A DNA stretch of 64,000 bases from JAXMCK01 sp046349395 (lineage in GTDB: Bacteria; Pseudomonadota; Alphaproteobacteria; Geminicoccales; Geminicoccaceae): the NCBI GenBank assembly GCA_046349395.1, contig JAXMCK010000011.1, positions 62,001 to 126,000 on the forward strand, given 5' to 3'. Within the stretch, counting starts at the first letter, position 1. Each line of letters starts with the position of its first letter. Both the position numbers and the translations under genes were made by a program. Below, in pieces: positions 45,231 to 54,012 of this stretch. The notes below the pieces were generated by a model that was given only the letters and a program-made list of their open reading frames with translations, ran no database searches and was not told where the DNA came from.

Positions 45231-46430
45231 ATGTCGGGAAACACATCTGCCTCCCTGGACCTGTGGATCGAACTTCAGGATCGGCGCGCCGAGGCGTTCA
45301 TGACACGCGCGATCGGGGCGACGGACCTCGTCCGCCTGCGTCCCGGCCTCGGCCAGTCGATCACACCGAGCCCCGGCTCGGTGCTCGCATCGCCGGTGCC
45401 GGGCGACTGGGACCCCGAGCCCGACTACTTCTTCGACTGGCTGCGTGACGGGGCGATCGTCATGGACGCCGCCCTGGTCTGCCTGCGGCGGGCCGAGACC
45501 GACGACGTTAGGGAAGTCTGGAACCGCCGTTTCCACGGCTATGTCGCGTTCGGCCTGAAGGTGACCGGGTTGCGGGGCAGCGATCTGCTCGCCGCAGGTG
45601 ACCCGGCCGCCAAGGCGACGCCTCAGTTCCGCCAGTTCGTGCGTCCACCCGGCGAACTGGCGCACATCGACGGCGACACGGTGCGGGGCGACGTGCGCTA
45701 CAATCCGGACGGGACGCTCGACATCCTCCGTTGGTCGCGACCGCAGCATGACGGTGCCGCCCTGCGGGCGATCACGCTCCAACGCTATGCCGCCGCTGTG
45801 AGGGAGCTCGATCTGCCGCTGGCGCCAGGATGGGGCGAGCTGCTGGCAGGCGACCTCGACTATACCGAGAAGCATTTTGCGACCCAGAGCTACGATCTCT
45901 GGGAGGAGCGGCTCGGCATGCATCCGTTCACCATTCTCGTCCAGCGAGCTGCCGTTTCGGTCGCGGGCCGCGAGGTGCCCGTAATCGCGATAGACGAGCC
46001 GGAGCGGCCGGACATCGCCCGCGTGCTCGCCGCCTTGCACACGGATAGCTCGAACGATCCGGTGGCGGTCGACGTGGCTCGGAAGCTCGCGGCGCACTTC
46101 GCCGAGGCACTGCCGATCAATCGCTGCCGCCCAGAGGGCGTCGGACCCGTGATCGGGCGCTATCCGGGCGATCAATACTTCGACGGCGGCGCCTGGTTCG
46201 TGGCGACCTTGGCCGTCGCCGAGCTGGCCTACCGGCGTGGAGAGATGGACCTGGGCGACTCGTTCCTCGCCGCCGTCCGCCGCTTCGTCGGAGCCGAGGG
46301 CGAGATGTCCGAGCAGATCGACCCCGTTACGGGCGATCAGCGCTCGGCCCGGCACCTCACCTGGAGCTACGCCGCCTTCGTCACGGCCGCCGCGGCTAGG
46401 CGGCGGGCGCTTGCAGCCAGGGGCTCGTGA
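45231..46430 (+). CDS. Glycoside hydrolase family 15 (glucoamylase-like) protein
   Basis: The 399-residue protein is an (alpha/alpha)6-barrel enzyme of the glucoamylase family, which releases glucose from alpha-glucan ends. Substrate-binding FFDWLRDGAIVMDAAL is near the N-terminus; the general acid glutamate is in YDLWEERLG and the general base in MSEQID, followed by HLTWSYAAF. No signal peptide and no starch-binding domain are seen, so it should act in the cytoplasm, perhaps on glycogen or maltodextrin. The ATG at 45231 has AGAGG at good distance; a GTG 18 bp upstream is also possible. Its 3' end overlaps the convergent gene by 35 bp. Confidence 0.85.
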   Translation: MSGNTSASLDLWIELQDRRAEAFMTRAIGATDLVRLRPGLGQSITPSPGSVLASPVPGDWDPEPDYFFDWLRDGAIVMDAALVCLRRAETDDVREVWNRRFHGYVAFGLKVTGLRGSDLLAAGDPAAKATPQFRQFVRPPGELAHIDGDTVRGDVRYNPDGTLDILRWSRPQHDGAALRAITLQRYAAAVRELDLPLAPGWGELLAGDLDYTEKHFATQSYDLWEERLGMHPFTILVQRAAVSVAGREVPVIAIDEPERPDIARVLAALHTDSSNDPVAVDVARKLAAHFAEALPINRCRPEGVGPVIGRYPGDQYFDGGAWFVATLAVAELAYRRGEMDLGDSFLAAVRRFVGAEGEMSEQIDPVTGDQRSARHLTWSYAAFVTAAAARRRALAARGS

Positions 46431-47691
46431 AGCCCAGGCGCCGCAGGCCCTCCTGCACCTCGGGACAGCTCATGAAGAGCCGCCAAAGGAGCCCCGTGCG
46501 CCAGTTCTCGATCATCACGACGATCGGGCCCTGGTCGATCGCGATGTAGTTCTTCGCGTACCAGTCACGGCTCTCGCTGAACGCGTCGACGAAGCCCATG
46601 TCGCTCCAGATCCGGTCGCCGAGGTTCGTATAGAAGTGCCGCAGCACCCGCATGCACTCCTCGGGCGCATAGGGAAACGAGGAGAGGGCCGCCGTCGGCG
46701 AGATGACGCCGAGGTCGTTGTCCGGCGCATGCGCGTCGTAGCCGCGGTCGTTGTCGCTGGCCGTTAGTCCCCAGCACGCCTCACCATAACCCTTCCACCC
46801 GTGCGGGTTGGCGATGCAGTGCGCCCGGTTCAACGCCACGTGCGCGACGTTCTGCGCCCAATAGTCCGCGTAGCGGTCCTTCAGCCCGTGCGGGTCGATG
46901 CCCATGAAGCTGTAGTGGGTGAAGAAGAGCGGGCCACCCAGCGGCGGGCCGAGCTGCAGCTTGATGCCCAGATGCTCGCGGCCGCTGAGGAAGTCGCGGC
47001 CGGCGGCCCAGCCCTTGTGGTAGACGACGGGATCGATGGGGTAGGTCGGCGAGCCCGCGGCCAGGACATAGGTGACGAGGCACTCGTTCCAGCCGCGGAT
47101 CTCGTGGTCCATCGCCCAGCCATAGTTCGGGCTCCAGTGCCAGTAGAGCACCCGCCGCCCGCCCTGCGTGAACCAGTTCCACTCCGCCTCGTGCCACAGC
47201 GTGCGGATCCAGCCGCGCAGGCCCGCCTCCTTGCCCTCGGGCCGGTCGAAGTATTGCCGGGCGCAGAGCAGCCCCATCAGCATGAACGAGGTCTCGACGA
47301 TGTCGCCGCCGTCGTCCCGGCGGCCGAAGGGAATGGTGCGGCCCGTCGACCCGTTCATGAAATGCGGCCAGGCGCCGTGATAGCCGCTGCCGCGATAGAG
47401 GAAGGGTACCAGCTTCAGCAGGTGGTCCACCGCCGCCTCGCGCGGGATCCAGCCCCGCTCGACGCCGACGATGATGGTCATGACCCCGAAGCCCGTGCCG
47501 CCGATCGCACAGGTGTCCGGCGTCTGGTCGTCGTGCGGGTCGCTGCGGTCACGGGCGAGGCCGCTCACCGGATGCGCGAAGTCCCAGAAGTAGCGGAGTG
47601 TGCGCTGCTGCACGAGGTCGAGCAGCGCGTCGTCGGACAGATCGCCTCCTTCCGCGGGTGCGCCACGCTTGCGCCGTGCCGGCTTGCTCAC
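46396..47691 (-). CDS. Glycoamylase-like (PF10091/GH144-type) protein
   Basis: The 431-residue protein belongs to the glycoamylase-like family that includes GH144 endo-beta-1,2-glucanases. Recognisable are RTLRYFWDFAHPVSGLARDR near residue 31 in two parts, the aromatic VLYWHWSPNYGWAMDHEIRG substrate cleft, and AIDQGPIVVMIENWRTGLLW at the C-terminus. No signal peptide is visible; the N-terminus is basic and polar. The GTG start is supported by GGGGAGG 6 bp upstream. beta-1,2-Glucan is the best-known substrate of the group, but other glucans or a cleavage domain of a cyclic-glucan enzyme are possible. Neighbouring GH15 suggests a local glucan-degrading pair. Confidence 0.78.
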   Translation of the reverse strand: MSKPARRKRGAPAEGGDLSDDALLDLVQQRTLRYFWDFAHPVSGLARDRSDPHDDQTPDTCAIGGTGFGVMTIIVGVERGWIPREAAVDHLLKLVPFLYRGSGYHGAWPHFMNGSTGRTIPFGRRDDGGDIVETSFMLMGLLCARQYFDRPEGKEAGLRGWIRTLWHEAEWNWFTQGGRRVLYWHWSPNYGWAMDHEIRGWNECLVTYVLAAGSPTYPIDPVVYHKGWAAGRDFLSGREHLGIKLQLGPPLGGPLFFTHYSFMGIDPHGLKDRYADYWAQNVAHVALNRAHCIANPHGWKGYGEACWGLTASDNDRGYDAHAPDNDLGVISPTAALSSFPYAPEECMRVLRHFYTNLGDRIWSDMGFVDAFSESRDWYAKNYIAIDQGPIVVMIENWRTGLLWRLFMSCPEVQEGLRRLGFTSPWLQAPAA

Positions 47692-47754
47692 GATCGTGCC
47701 TCCCCTGCCGTGTGGAGGCAGTCTTTCAGGGGTGTCGGCGGCGGTCTACCGCCA

Positions 47755-47783
47755 TTGTCTAGCCGGCTCGCCGCCATTATGGT
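47755..47783 (+). promoter_or_regulatory. Promoter of tRNA-Ser
   Basis: TTGTCT (47755-47760) and TATGGT (47778-47783) are separated by 17 bp, and the expected transcription start falls a few bases before the tRNA 5' end at 47795. The position is right for an independent tRNA promoter. Confidence 0.55.
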
Positions 47784-47794
47784 CCGCGCCGTCC

Positions 47795-47882
47795 GGAGGG
47801 ATGGCCGAGCGGTTTAAGGCGCACGCCTGGAAAGCGTGTTGGGGGCAACTCCTCGCGGGTTCAAATCCCGCTCCCTCCGCCA
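47795..47882 (+). tRNA. tRNA-Ser (anticodon GGA)
   Basis: This is a class II tRNA of 88 nt including encoded CCA. The acceptor stem pairs GGAGGGA with TCCCTCC, the D-loop region is TGGCCGAGCGGTTTAAGGC, the anticodon stem CACGC/GCGTG encloses CTGGAAA with anticodon GGA, a long variable arm follows, and the T-arm reads CGGGTTCAAATCCCG. Discriminator G is serine-specific. It reads UCC and UCU codons. Confidence 0.97.
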
Positions 47883-47906
47883 CTTCCAGCCCCGACCAGA
47901 CGGCCA

Positions 47907-47924
47907 GCGACCGCTCATGGTCGC
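47907..47924 (+). terminator. Hairpin after tRNA-Ser, possible terminator
   Basis: A 6-bp stem GCGACC/GGTCGC with a 6-nt loop lies 24 bp after the tRNA and just before the convergent GGDEF/EAL gene ends. There is no T-tract, so its role in termination is uncertain. Confidence 0.25.
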
Positions 47925-47928
47925 CGGA

Positions 47929-50451
47929 TCAAGCCGTCCCCGTCACGGCGGGTGGCACGGGTCTGGGGCTGGCGCGGCGGGTTCGAGCCCTTCCGGCGAT
48001 CGGCGATTTGGCGTCCTTCATGGAGTGCTGTGCGCGCCCGGGCGTGTTCAGGAGCCAGATCATCGACGGTACGTCGGCTGCCGGACGCGGTGGCCCGATC
48101 GCGTAGCCCTGGGCCTCGTCACACCCGAGGGCGCTCAGCGTCTCGAACTGCCGGCTTGTCTCCACGCCTTCGGCCGTGACCCGCATGCCGAGTCCATGAC
48201 CGAGGGTGACCAGGCCGTCGACCAGTGCCGATGCTTCCGCGGTCAGACCGAGCTCGCCGACGAAGGACTGGTCGATCTTGATCTTGTCGAACGGGAATCG
48301 GCGCAGATGGCTCAGCGAGGAGTAGCCGGTCCCGAAATCGTCCAGGGCGAGGCGGATGCCGAGCCGTCTCATGTCGGCCAGCAGGCGCAGATGGGTCGTC
48401 GTGTCGCGCAAGAGGGCCGTCTCGGTGATCTCGAGCTCCAGTCGCTCCGGCGGCACCCCTGTTTCGGCAAGAATGATACTCACCCTGCGGGCCAGATCGT
48501 CACGAAACTGGGCCGGTGACAGATTGACGGCCACACTGCAGGGGTCGTGTCCCGCGTCGAGCCACTCGCGGAGTTGCCGACAGGCCTCTCGCAGCGCCCA
48601 GTCGCCCAGTTCGACGATGAGGCCGATCTCTTCGGCTATCGGGATGAACTCGCTGGGGCTGACGAGCGGGCCGCCCGGCCGCGGCCAGCGCATGAGGGCT
48701 TCAAACCCCACCAGTGTCCCGAGCCGCACATCGATCTGGGGCTGGTAGTGGAGAACGAACTCACCGGCCGCAAGACCGGCGCGCATGGCGGCTCCCAGAT
48801 CCTTCCGGCGCTGCGCGCGCTCCTCCATAGGGGCCGCGAAGCTGGCGAAAGCACCCCGGCTCGCCGTCTTGGCATGGTAGAGCGCCATGTCGGCGTTCCG
48901 CAGCAGGTCCTCCGAACTCGACCCGTCGGCCGGGAAGAGTGTGATCCCGATGCTCGTACCGCTGAAGATCTCGTGACCCTCGACCAGGAACGGCAGGGCC
49001 ATGGTCTCGATCACCCGGGCAGCAAGCTCCTCGGCCGCGCGAACCCCGCTGACGACGGGAACCAGAACCGCGAACTCGTCGCCACCGAGGCGGGCAACCG
49101 TGTCCTGTTCGCGAATGAGATCACGGAGCCGGGCAGCCACCTGACGCAGGAGCGCGTCGCCGATGGGATGGCCCAGCGTGTCGTTAACATCCTTGAACCG
49201 GTCGAGATCGAGCAGAAACAAGGCACCTTGCCGGCGAAGCGCGCAGCTCGATTCGACAGCCGCGGTCAATCGCTCCTGTAGCAGCACGCGGTTGGGCAGG
49301 CCGGTCATAGCATCGTGGTGGGCCAGAAAGCGGACGCGGGCCTCCGCGGCGCGCTTTTCGCTGATGTCGGTGGCGAGGATCACGAATCCGACCTTCGCTT
49401 TGTCGGATGCGTGGATCTCGTCGACGCGCGTCCACAGGTGGAGACGCCGGCCGTCGGCGGCACTGACGGTGATCTCGCCGCGCCAGAACCCGTCGGCCAG
49501 AAGATGCCTTCGCATGCGGGCCGCTTGTCGGCGATCGTCGATGCGCGCCAGCAGGCTCCGCATCCTGACCGCTTCCAGGTTGCCCAGCCCGGCAAGCGCT
49601 CTGCAGGCCGCGTTCACGTAGATGGGCTCTCCGGAGCCGTCGGCGATGACGACAGCGTCAGCACTGCTGTCGAGAGCGGCCCGGATACGAAGACGCTCCT
49701 CGGCTGTCGTCCGCTCCTGCAACTTCCGCAGCTTGCCGACCTCGATCGACTGCTCCTTGAAGATCTGGAGGGCACGGGCGATGCCCCCGATCTCATCGGC
49801 TCGCTCACGCCCCGACACCTCGACATCCTGCTCACCACGGGCGAGGCGCGACACGACGCCCGCGATCTCGTTGAGCGGCTCGGTCACACGCCTGAACATC
49901 AGCCAGATGACCCCGATGACCAGGACTACCAGAGTCATCAGCACAGCACCTCGGGCGGCGAGGGTACTCCAAAGGGCCGCTTCGATCCGTTCCGTACCGA
50001 AGGCGAGCGACAATGTGCCAAGCGTACGGAGCTCGCCGCGATAGTCGTAGGTGATCGGCTGCTCGACGTGGATGTCACCCTGATCCGGGATGCCGCGCCG
50101 ACGTTCGACCATCGTGTTGCCGTCCGGATCGACGATGGCCGCCGACTTGAGATCCGGGTCCCGAGTAAGGGCATCCACAAGGGCCGTGGTCTGGATCTCG
50201 TTGAAATCCCACATCGCCGCCGCGAGCGCTTCCGCCTGCACGCGGCCCAGCAATTGGCCGCGCTCGATCAGCGTCGCTCGTCCCTCCTGCCAAGCACGCT
50301 GCGCCTGCATCAGACCGTCGACGGTCAGCAGGAGGCCCACGAGAACGCTGACGATGACGAGAACCCGGGTGGCGAGACTGTGGCTGCGCTGCGGCTGCGC
50401 CCGGGTCGCGACGCCGATCCTTCGCGGAAGCAGATCGGCCACCGCTCTCAT
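47929..50451 (-). CDS. Membrane-bound PAS-GGDEF-EAL cyclic-di-GMP protein
   Basis: The 840-residue protein has helices near residues 28-48 and 168-190 that frame a ~115-residue periplasmic sensor domain. A HAMP segment (about 190-245), a PAS domain (about 260-375), GGDEF (456-460 GGDEF, intact) and EAL (584-586 in FEALMRW) follow. DDFGTGYSSL and AEGVE of the EAL active site are also present, so both diguanylate cyclase and phosphodiesterase sites look complete; the net activity cannot be read from sequence. It begins 21 bp after the second of two solute-binding protein genes and is probably co-transcribed with them, suggesting ligand input. Confidence 0.93.
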   Translation of the reverse strand: MRAVADLLPRRIGVATRAQPQRSHSLATRVLVIVSVLVGLLLTVDGLMQAQRAWQEGRATLIERGQLLGRVQAEALAAAMWDFNEIQTTALVDALTRDPDLKSAAIVDPDGNTMVERRRGIPDQGDIHVEQPITYDYRGELRTLGTLSLAFGTERIEAALWSTLAARGAVLMTLVVLVIGVIWLMFRRVTEPLNEIAGVVSRLARGEQDVEVSGRERADEIGGIARALQIFKEQSIEVGKLRKLQERTTAEERLRIRAALDSSADAVVIADGSGEPIYVNAACRALAGLGNLEAVRMRSLLARIDDRRQAARMRRHLLADGFWRGEITVSAADGRRLHLWTRVDEIHASDKAKVGFVILATDISEKRAAEARVRFLAHHDAMTGLPNRVLLQERLTAAVESSCALRRQGALFLLDLDRFKDVNDTLGHPIGDALLRQVAARLRDLIREQDTVARLGGDEFAVLVPVVSGVRAAEELAARVIETMALPFLVEGHEIFSGTSIGITLFPADGSSSEDLLRNADMALYHAKTASRGAFASFAAPMEERAQRRKDLGAAMRAGLAAGEFVLHYQPQIDVRLGTLVGFEALMRWPRPGGPLVSPSEFIPIAEEIGLIVELGDWALREACRQLREWLDAGHDPCSVAVNLSPAQFRDDLARRVSIILAETGVPPERLELEITETALLRDTTTHLRLLADMRRLGIRLALDDFGTGYSSLSHLRRFPFDKIKIDQSFVGELGLTAEASALVDGLVTLGHGLGMRVTAEGVETSRQFETLSALGCDEAQGYAIGPPRPAADVPSMIWLLNTPGRAQHSMKDAKSPIAGRARTRRASPRPVPPAVTGTA

Positions 50452-50472
50452 CTTGGGGCCGAGGCCTTGCCC

Positions 50473-51279
50473 TCAGTTCCAGTCGGCAAGGCCGTACCGC
50501 TCCAGAAGCGTGGCGAGCTGGCCGGACTGGCGAAGCTCGTCGAGGCCCCGATCCAGGATCTGCGCAAGTGTTCGCGCCATCGGATCGGCCGGCGAAAAGG
50601 CGATATAGATTGGGGAGTAGTGCCCGTCGGTGATCACCTCCAGGACATCGTCGAGGCCGAGTTGGTGAATGTTGTGACGCAGGACGTTGGCGTCGTCCGG
50701 AACCAGATCTACCCGACTGGCGGCAAGCTTTCTCAGATTGTCGGCGAGTGCTGTCGGACTGGAAACACTCGTGATGACCTCCGGGCGCCCGGTGTTCGAC
50801 AGGATGTACGCGTCCAGCGCACCCTCGTCATAGGCGTAGCCGTCAATGACGGCCATCAGGCGTCGGTCGAAGCGCTCCGGATCGTTGAAGTCGAAATGCT
50901 CGCCTCGACGCACGGCCATGCCGAGTTCGCCGCTGCCGATCGGCTGGGAGAGCACGAAGTCCGGCACTTCCGTAGCAGCCGCACCGATCACCCCCGAATA
51001 GCGCCCGGCGCGTGTCTCCGCGATGCTTCGCGCCCAGGAAAGCAGAGCATAGTCGACCTCGAGCCCGGCCGCGCCGAAGACCGTGCGGGCGATCTCCACG
51101 GCATACCCCGGACGATCGGACGAGGGCTCGCAGTTTACCGGACAATAGGCGTCGGCGCGAAGCCTCACCGTCTCGACAGCGCCGGCCGTCGGGATTGCCG
51201 TGCCACCGAGCAGTGTCATCGTCGCCAGTCCGACCAGCACCTGGCAAAGGGCGGCAGGCCTCACCGGCTTCCTTCCCAA
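50473..51279 (-). CDS. Periplasmic solute-binding protein (SBP_bac_3-like), copy 2
   Basis: The 268-residue secreted protein has a signal peptide ending near AGA-V (residue 34) and the fold of extracellular solute-binding proteins family 3 (amino acid/polar compound binding). Near the mature N-terminus is RADAYCPVNCEP with cysteines 46 and 50, shared with the preceding paralogue, and the ligand-site region GYAVEIARTVFGAAG follows. It overlaps the upstream paralogue by 19 bp and precedes a GGDEF/EAL gene. No permease or ATPase genes are present, so it may act in sensing rather than uptake. Ligand unknown. Confidence 0.85.
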   Translation of the reverse strand: MGRKPVRPAALCQVLVGLATMTLLGGTAIPTAGAVETVRLRADAYCPVNCEPSSDRPGYAVEIARTVFGAAGLEVDYALLSWARSIAETRAGRYSGVIGAAATEVPDFVLSQPIGSGELGMAVRRGEHFDFNDPERFDRRLMAVIDGYAYDEGALDAYILSNTGRPEVITSVSSPTALADNLRKLAASRVDLVPDDANVLRHNIHQLGLDDVLEVITDGHYSPIYIAFSPADPMARTLAQILDRGLDELRQSGQLATLLERYGLADWN

Positions 51280-52043
51280 TCCACGAGACCGTAATGGTCG
51301 AGAATGGTCGCCAGTCTGCCGGATCGGCGAAGTTCGGCCACGCCATCGTCCAGTGTGGCGGCGATCTTCGCCGAATCTGCGTTGGCCGGCGAAAAGGCGA
51401 TGTAGAGCGGTACCGGATCCCCGTCGGTGATGACGGTGACGCGTTGATCCAAGCCGAGTTCCCGCAGGACGTGGCGCATGCGATTCTCGTTGTCGACGAC
51501 GATGTCGACGCGGCCGGCCACGAGTTTGTGGAGATTGGTCGCTAAGGCGTCGTCACCCGAGGTGAGCTGGACACGGCTGCCGTCGCGCTCGTTCGAAGCG
51601 AGATATCGACCGATCTTGCCGGTGTAGTCGTAGCCGCGAATGGCACCGACCACGAAATCGTCGAACGGGTCGGGTGCGGATAGATCGAGCTTGGTGTCGT
51701 TCCGGACGGCGAGGGCGTCGACCGTGGTTCCCAACGGGTGCGGGAAGACGAAGTCGGGCGCCTCCTCGCGCGTCGCTCCGACGATGGCATCGATGTGCCC
51801 GCTGCGTGCCTCCTCGATGCTGCGAACCCAGTTCAGGGTCGCGTAGTCGACGCGGTAACCCGCGGCACCCAGGGCCTCGACGGCGATCTCGATCATGTAG
51901 CCCGGTGACGCGTCGCCGGGCGTGCAATTGAACGGGCACCACTCGTCTGCACGAAGCGTGACGACCCGCTCTCCGCTCTGCACTGACCCGGAGGCGAGCA
52001 GCATCGCAGCACAGAAGACGGAATTTACCAGCGAACGCATCAC
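51261..52043 (-). CDS. Periplasmic solute-binding protein (SBP_bac_3-like), copy 1
   Basis: The 260-residue protein is similar throughout to the next gene, so the pair came from tandem duplication. It has a signal peptide (cleavage near residues 20-24) and RADEWCPFNCTP with cysteines 36 and 40, then GYMIEIAVEALGAAGYRVDY and LNWVRSIEEARSGHIDAIVG in the family order. Divergence between copies is considerable, which suggests different ligands. It is the first gene of the SBP-SBP-GGDEF/EAL operon. An inverted repeat lies 43-61 bp upstream. Confidence 0.85.
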   Translation of the reverse strand: MMRSLVNSVFCAAMLLASGSVQSGERVVTLRADEWCPFNCTPGDASPGYMIEIAVEALGAAGYRVDYATLNWVRSIEEARSGHIDAIVGATREEAPDFVFPHPLGTTVDALAVRNDTKLDLSAPDPFDDFVVGAIRGYDYTGKIGRYLASNERDGSRVQLTSGDDALATNLHKLVAGRVDIVVDNENRMRHVLRELGLDQRVTVITDGDPVPLYIAFSPANADSAKIAATLDDGVAELRRSGRLATILDHYGLVDWEGSR

Positions 52044-52085
52044 GCCCTCGTCGCATCACCACTGTCGGTAACTTTCGCCGAGGGA

Positions 52086-52104
52086 CGTTAAGGGTCGCTT
52101 AACG
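52086..52104. promoter_or_regulatory. Inverted repeat before the solute-binding/c-di-GMP operon
   Basis: Perfect 7-bp arms CGTTAAG and CTTAACG with a 5-bp spacer lie in the 73-bp gap between ettA and the first solute-binding gene, 43 bp before its start. It has no T-tract on either side, so an operator is as likely as a weak terminator for ettA. Confidence 0.4.
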
Positions 52105-52116
52105 CTGTCCGCGGCG

Positions 52117-53799
52117 TCAGGCGGCCTTCAGCGGCTTGTATCGAATCCGGTGAGGCTGATCGGCGTCGGTTCCCAGACGCCGATGCCGGTCGGCCTCGTA
52201 GTCCTGATAATTGCCCTCGAACCACGTCACCTGGCTGTCGCCTTCAAACGCCAGGATATGGGTACATATGCGGTCAAGAAACCAACGGTCGTGCGAGATG
52301 ACCACCGCGCAGCCGGCAAAGTCCAAAAGTGCATCCTCCAGTGCGCGCAGGGTGTCGACGTCGAGATCGTTGGTCGGCTCGTCGAGCAGGATGACGTTGG
52401 CACCGGACTTCAACAGCTTCGCCATGTGGACGCGATTGCGCTCGCCGCCCGACAGCTGGCCGACCTTCTTCTGCTGGTCGCCACCCTTGAAGTTGAAGGC
52501 GGCGACGTAGGCCCGGCTCATCATCGAGCGCTTGCCGAGCTGGATCTGGTCGGCACCGCCGGTGATCTCCTCGAACACGGTCTTGCTCGCCTCCAGCGAG
52601 TCGCGGGACTGGTCGACGTAGCCGAGCTTCACGGTGTCACCGACGCGAATGGAGCCCGCATCAGGCTGGTCCTGGCCGGTGATCATGCGGAACAGCGTCG
52701 TCTTGCCGGCACCGTTGGGGCCGATCACGCCGACGATGCCGCCGGGCGGCAGGTTGAAGCTCAGGGACTCCATCAATAGGCGGTCGCCGAACGCCTTGCG
52801 CACATTGTCGGCCTCGATGACGAGCGAGCCGAGGCGCGGACCGGCCGGGATGATGATCTGGGCGCTGTCGGGTGCGCGCTCCTGAGCCTGCGCAAGAAGG
52901 TCCTCGTACGCCGAGACACGGGCTTTGGCCTTGGCCTGACGGGCCTTGGGCGAGGCGCCAATCCATTCCGCCTCGCGGGCCAGGGTCCGCTGACGCGCCT
53001 GCTCCTCGCGCTCCTCCTGCTCCAGTCGCTTGCGCTTCTGCTCGAGCCAGCCCGAGTAATTGCCCTCGTAGGGGATGCCGCGCCCCCGATCGAGCTCGAG
53101 GATCCAGCCGGCCACATTGTCCAGGAAATAGCGATCGTGGGTGATGGCGACGACGGTGCCCTTGTACTCCTTGAGGAACCGCTCCAGCCAGGCGACCGAC
53201 TCCGCGTCCAGATGGTTGGTAGGCTCGTCGAGCAGCAGCATGTCCGGCTGGGACAGAAGCAGCCTGCAAAGCGCGACGCGGCGCCGCTCGCCGCCCGATA
53301 GAGTGTCGACGGCGGCGTCGCCCGGTGGGCAGCGGAGCGCGTCCATGGCGATGTCGACCGTGCGATGCAACTCCCACCCGTTGCAGGCGTCGATCTTCTC
53401 CTGCAACTCGCCCTGTTCGGCCATGAGCGCATTCATTTCGTCGTCGTCGACGACCTCGGCGAAGCGGGCGCTGATGACGTCGAACCTATCGAGCAGGTCC
53501 TTGGTCGCGGCCACACCTTCCAGCACGTTGCCCAGCACGTCCTTGCCCGGATCGAGCTGCGGCTCCTGCTGGAGGAAGCCGACCTTGACGCCGTCGGCCG
53601 CCCAGGCCTCGCCGCCGATGTCGTGATCGATACCCGCCATGATCCTCAACAGGGTCGACTTGCCGGCCCCATTGACGCCGAGCACGCCGATCTTCGCCCC
53701 CGGAAGGAAGGCCAGCGTGATGTTCTTCAAGATCTCCTTACCGCCGGGGAAGATCTTGGTGAGGTTGCGCATCACGTAGATGTATTGGTAAGCGGCCAT
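52117..53799 (-). CDS. ettA: Energy-dependent translational throttle protein EttA (ABC-F)
   Basis: EttA is an ABC-F ATPase that binds the ribosomal E site and gates entry into elongation according to ATP/ADP. The 560-residue protein has two ABC cassettes: GVNGAGKST and LSGGERRRVALCRLL in the first, GPNGAGKTT and LSGGERNRVHMAKLL in the second. They are joined by the charged P-site tRNA-interaction linker (about residues 245-310, rich in Lys/Arg/Glu), and there is no membrane domain. Length and linker match EttA (~555 residues) rather than Uup. Confidence 0.96.
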   Translation of the reverse strand: MAAYQYIYVMRNLTKIFPGGKEILKNITLAFLPGAKIGVLGVNGAGKSTLLRIMAGIDHDIGGEAWAADGVKVGFLQQEPQLDPGKDVLGNVLEGVAATKDLLDRFDVISARFAEVVDDDEMNALMAEQGELQEKIDACNGWELHRTVDIAMDALRCPPGDAAVDTLSGGERRRVALCRLLLSQPDMLLLDEPTNHLDAESVAWLERFLKEYKGTVVAITHDRYFLDNVAGWILELDRGRGIPYEGNYSGWLEQKRKRLEQEEREEQARQRTLAREAEWIGASPKARQAKAKARVSAYEDLLAQAQERAPDSAQIIIPAGPRLGSLVIEADNVRKAFGDRLLMESLSFNLPPGGIVGVIGPNGAGKTTLFRMITGQDQPDAGSIRVGDTVKLGYVDQSRDSLEASKTVFEEITGGADQIQLGKRSMMSRAYVAAFNFKGGDQQKKVGQLSGGERNRVHMAKLLKSGANVILLDEPTNDLDVDTLRALEDALLDFAGCAVVISHDRWFLDRICTHILAFEGDSQVTWFEGNYQDYEADRHRRLGTDADQPHRIRYKPLKAA

Positions 53800-54012
53800 C
53801 GCTGGTCGTCCTGCTGGGCGGAATGATCTTGGTCGGGTCGGCAGCCGCGTCGGCGACGGGCGAGCCGGAGCTAGCAGAACCCGGCCATGTTCACCACCTC
53901 GCTGCGCTGCGACGGAGACGAACGGACCTGGAAGCTCTGTTCCGGGTTGCTAAGGTGCTCTCGAGGCGCAGGACAACAATGCTGGCGGGAGGTCCCGCGG
54001 CTGGGAGCGGTC
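53800..54012. other. 213-bp intergenic region between ettA and the receiver gene
   Basis: The region separates the divergent ettA and receiver-gene starts and must hold promoters for both. I see no confident -35/-10 pair, repeat or hairpin in it. An open frame upstream of 54013 runs into the receiver gene, but its residues do not resemble a receiver domain, so I treat this as non-coding. Confidence 0.5.

Noticed and set aside
47600..48106. Plus-strand open frame running across tRNA-Ser
   Set aside because: It overlaps a certain tRNA gene and the ends of two real genes, and its sequence is of shadow type.
53887..54012. N-terminal extension of the receiver protein from an ATG at 53887
   Set aside because: The 42 extra residues have no receiver features, while the ATG at 54013 has a ribosome-binding site and starts a complete receiver fold.
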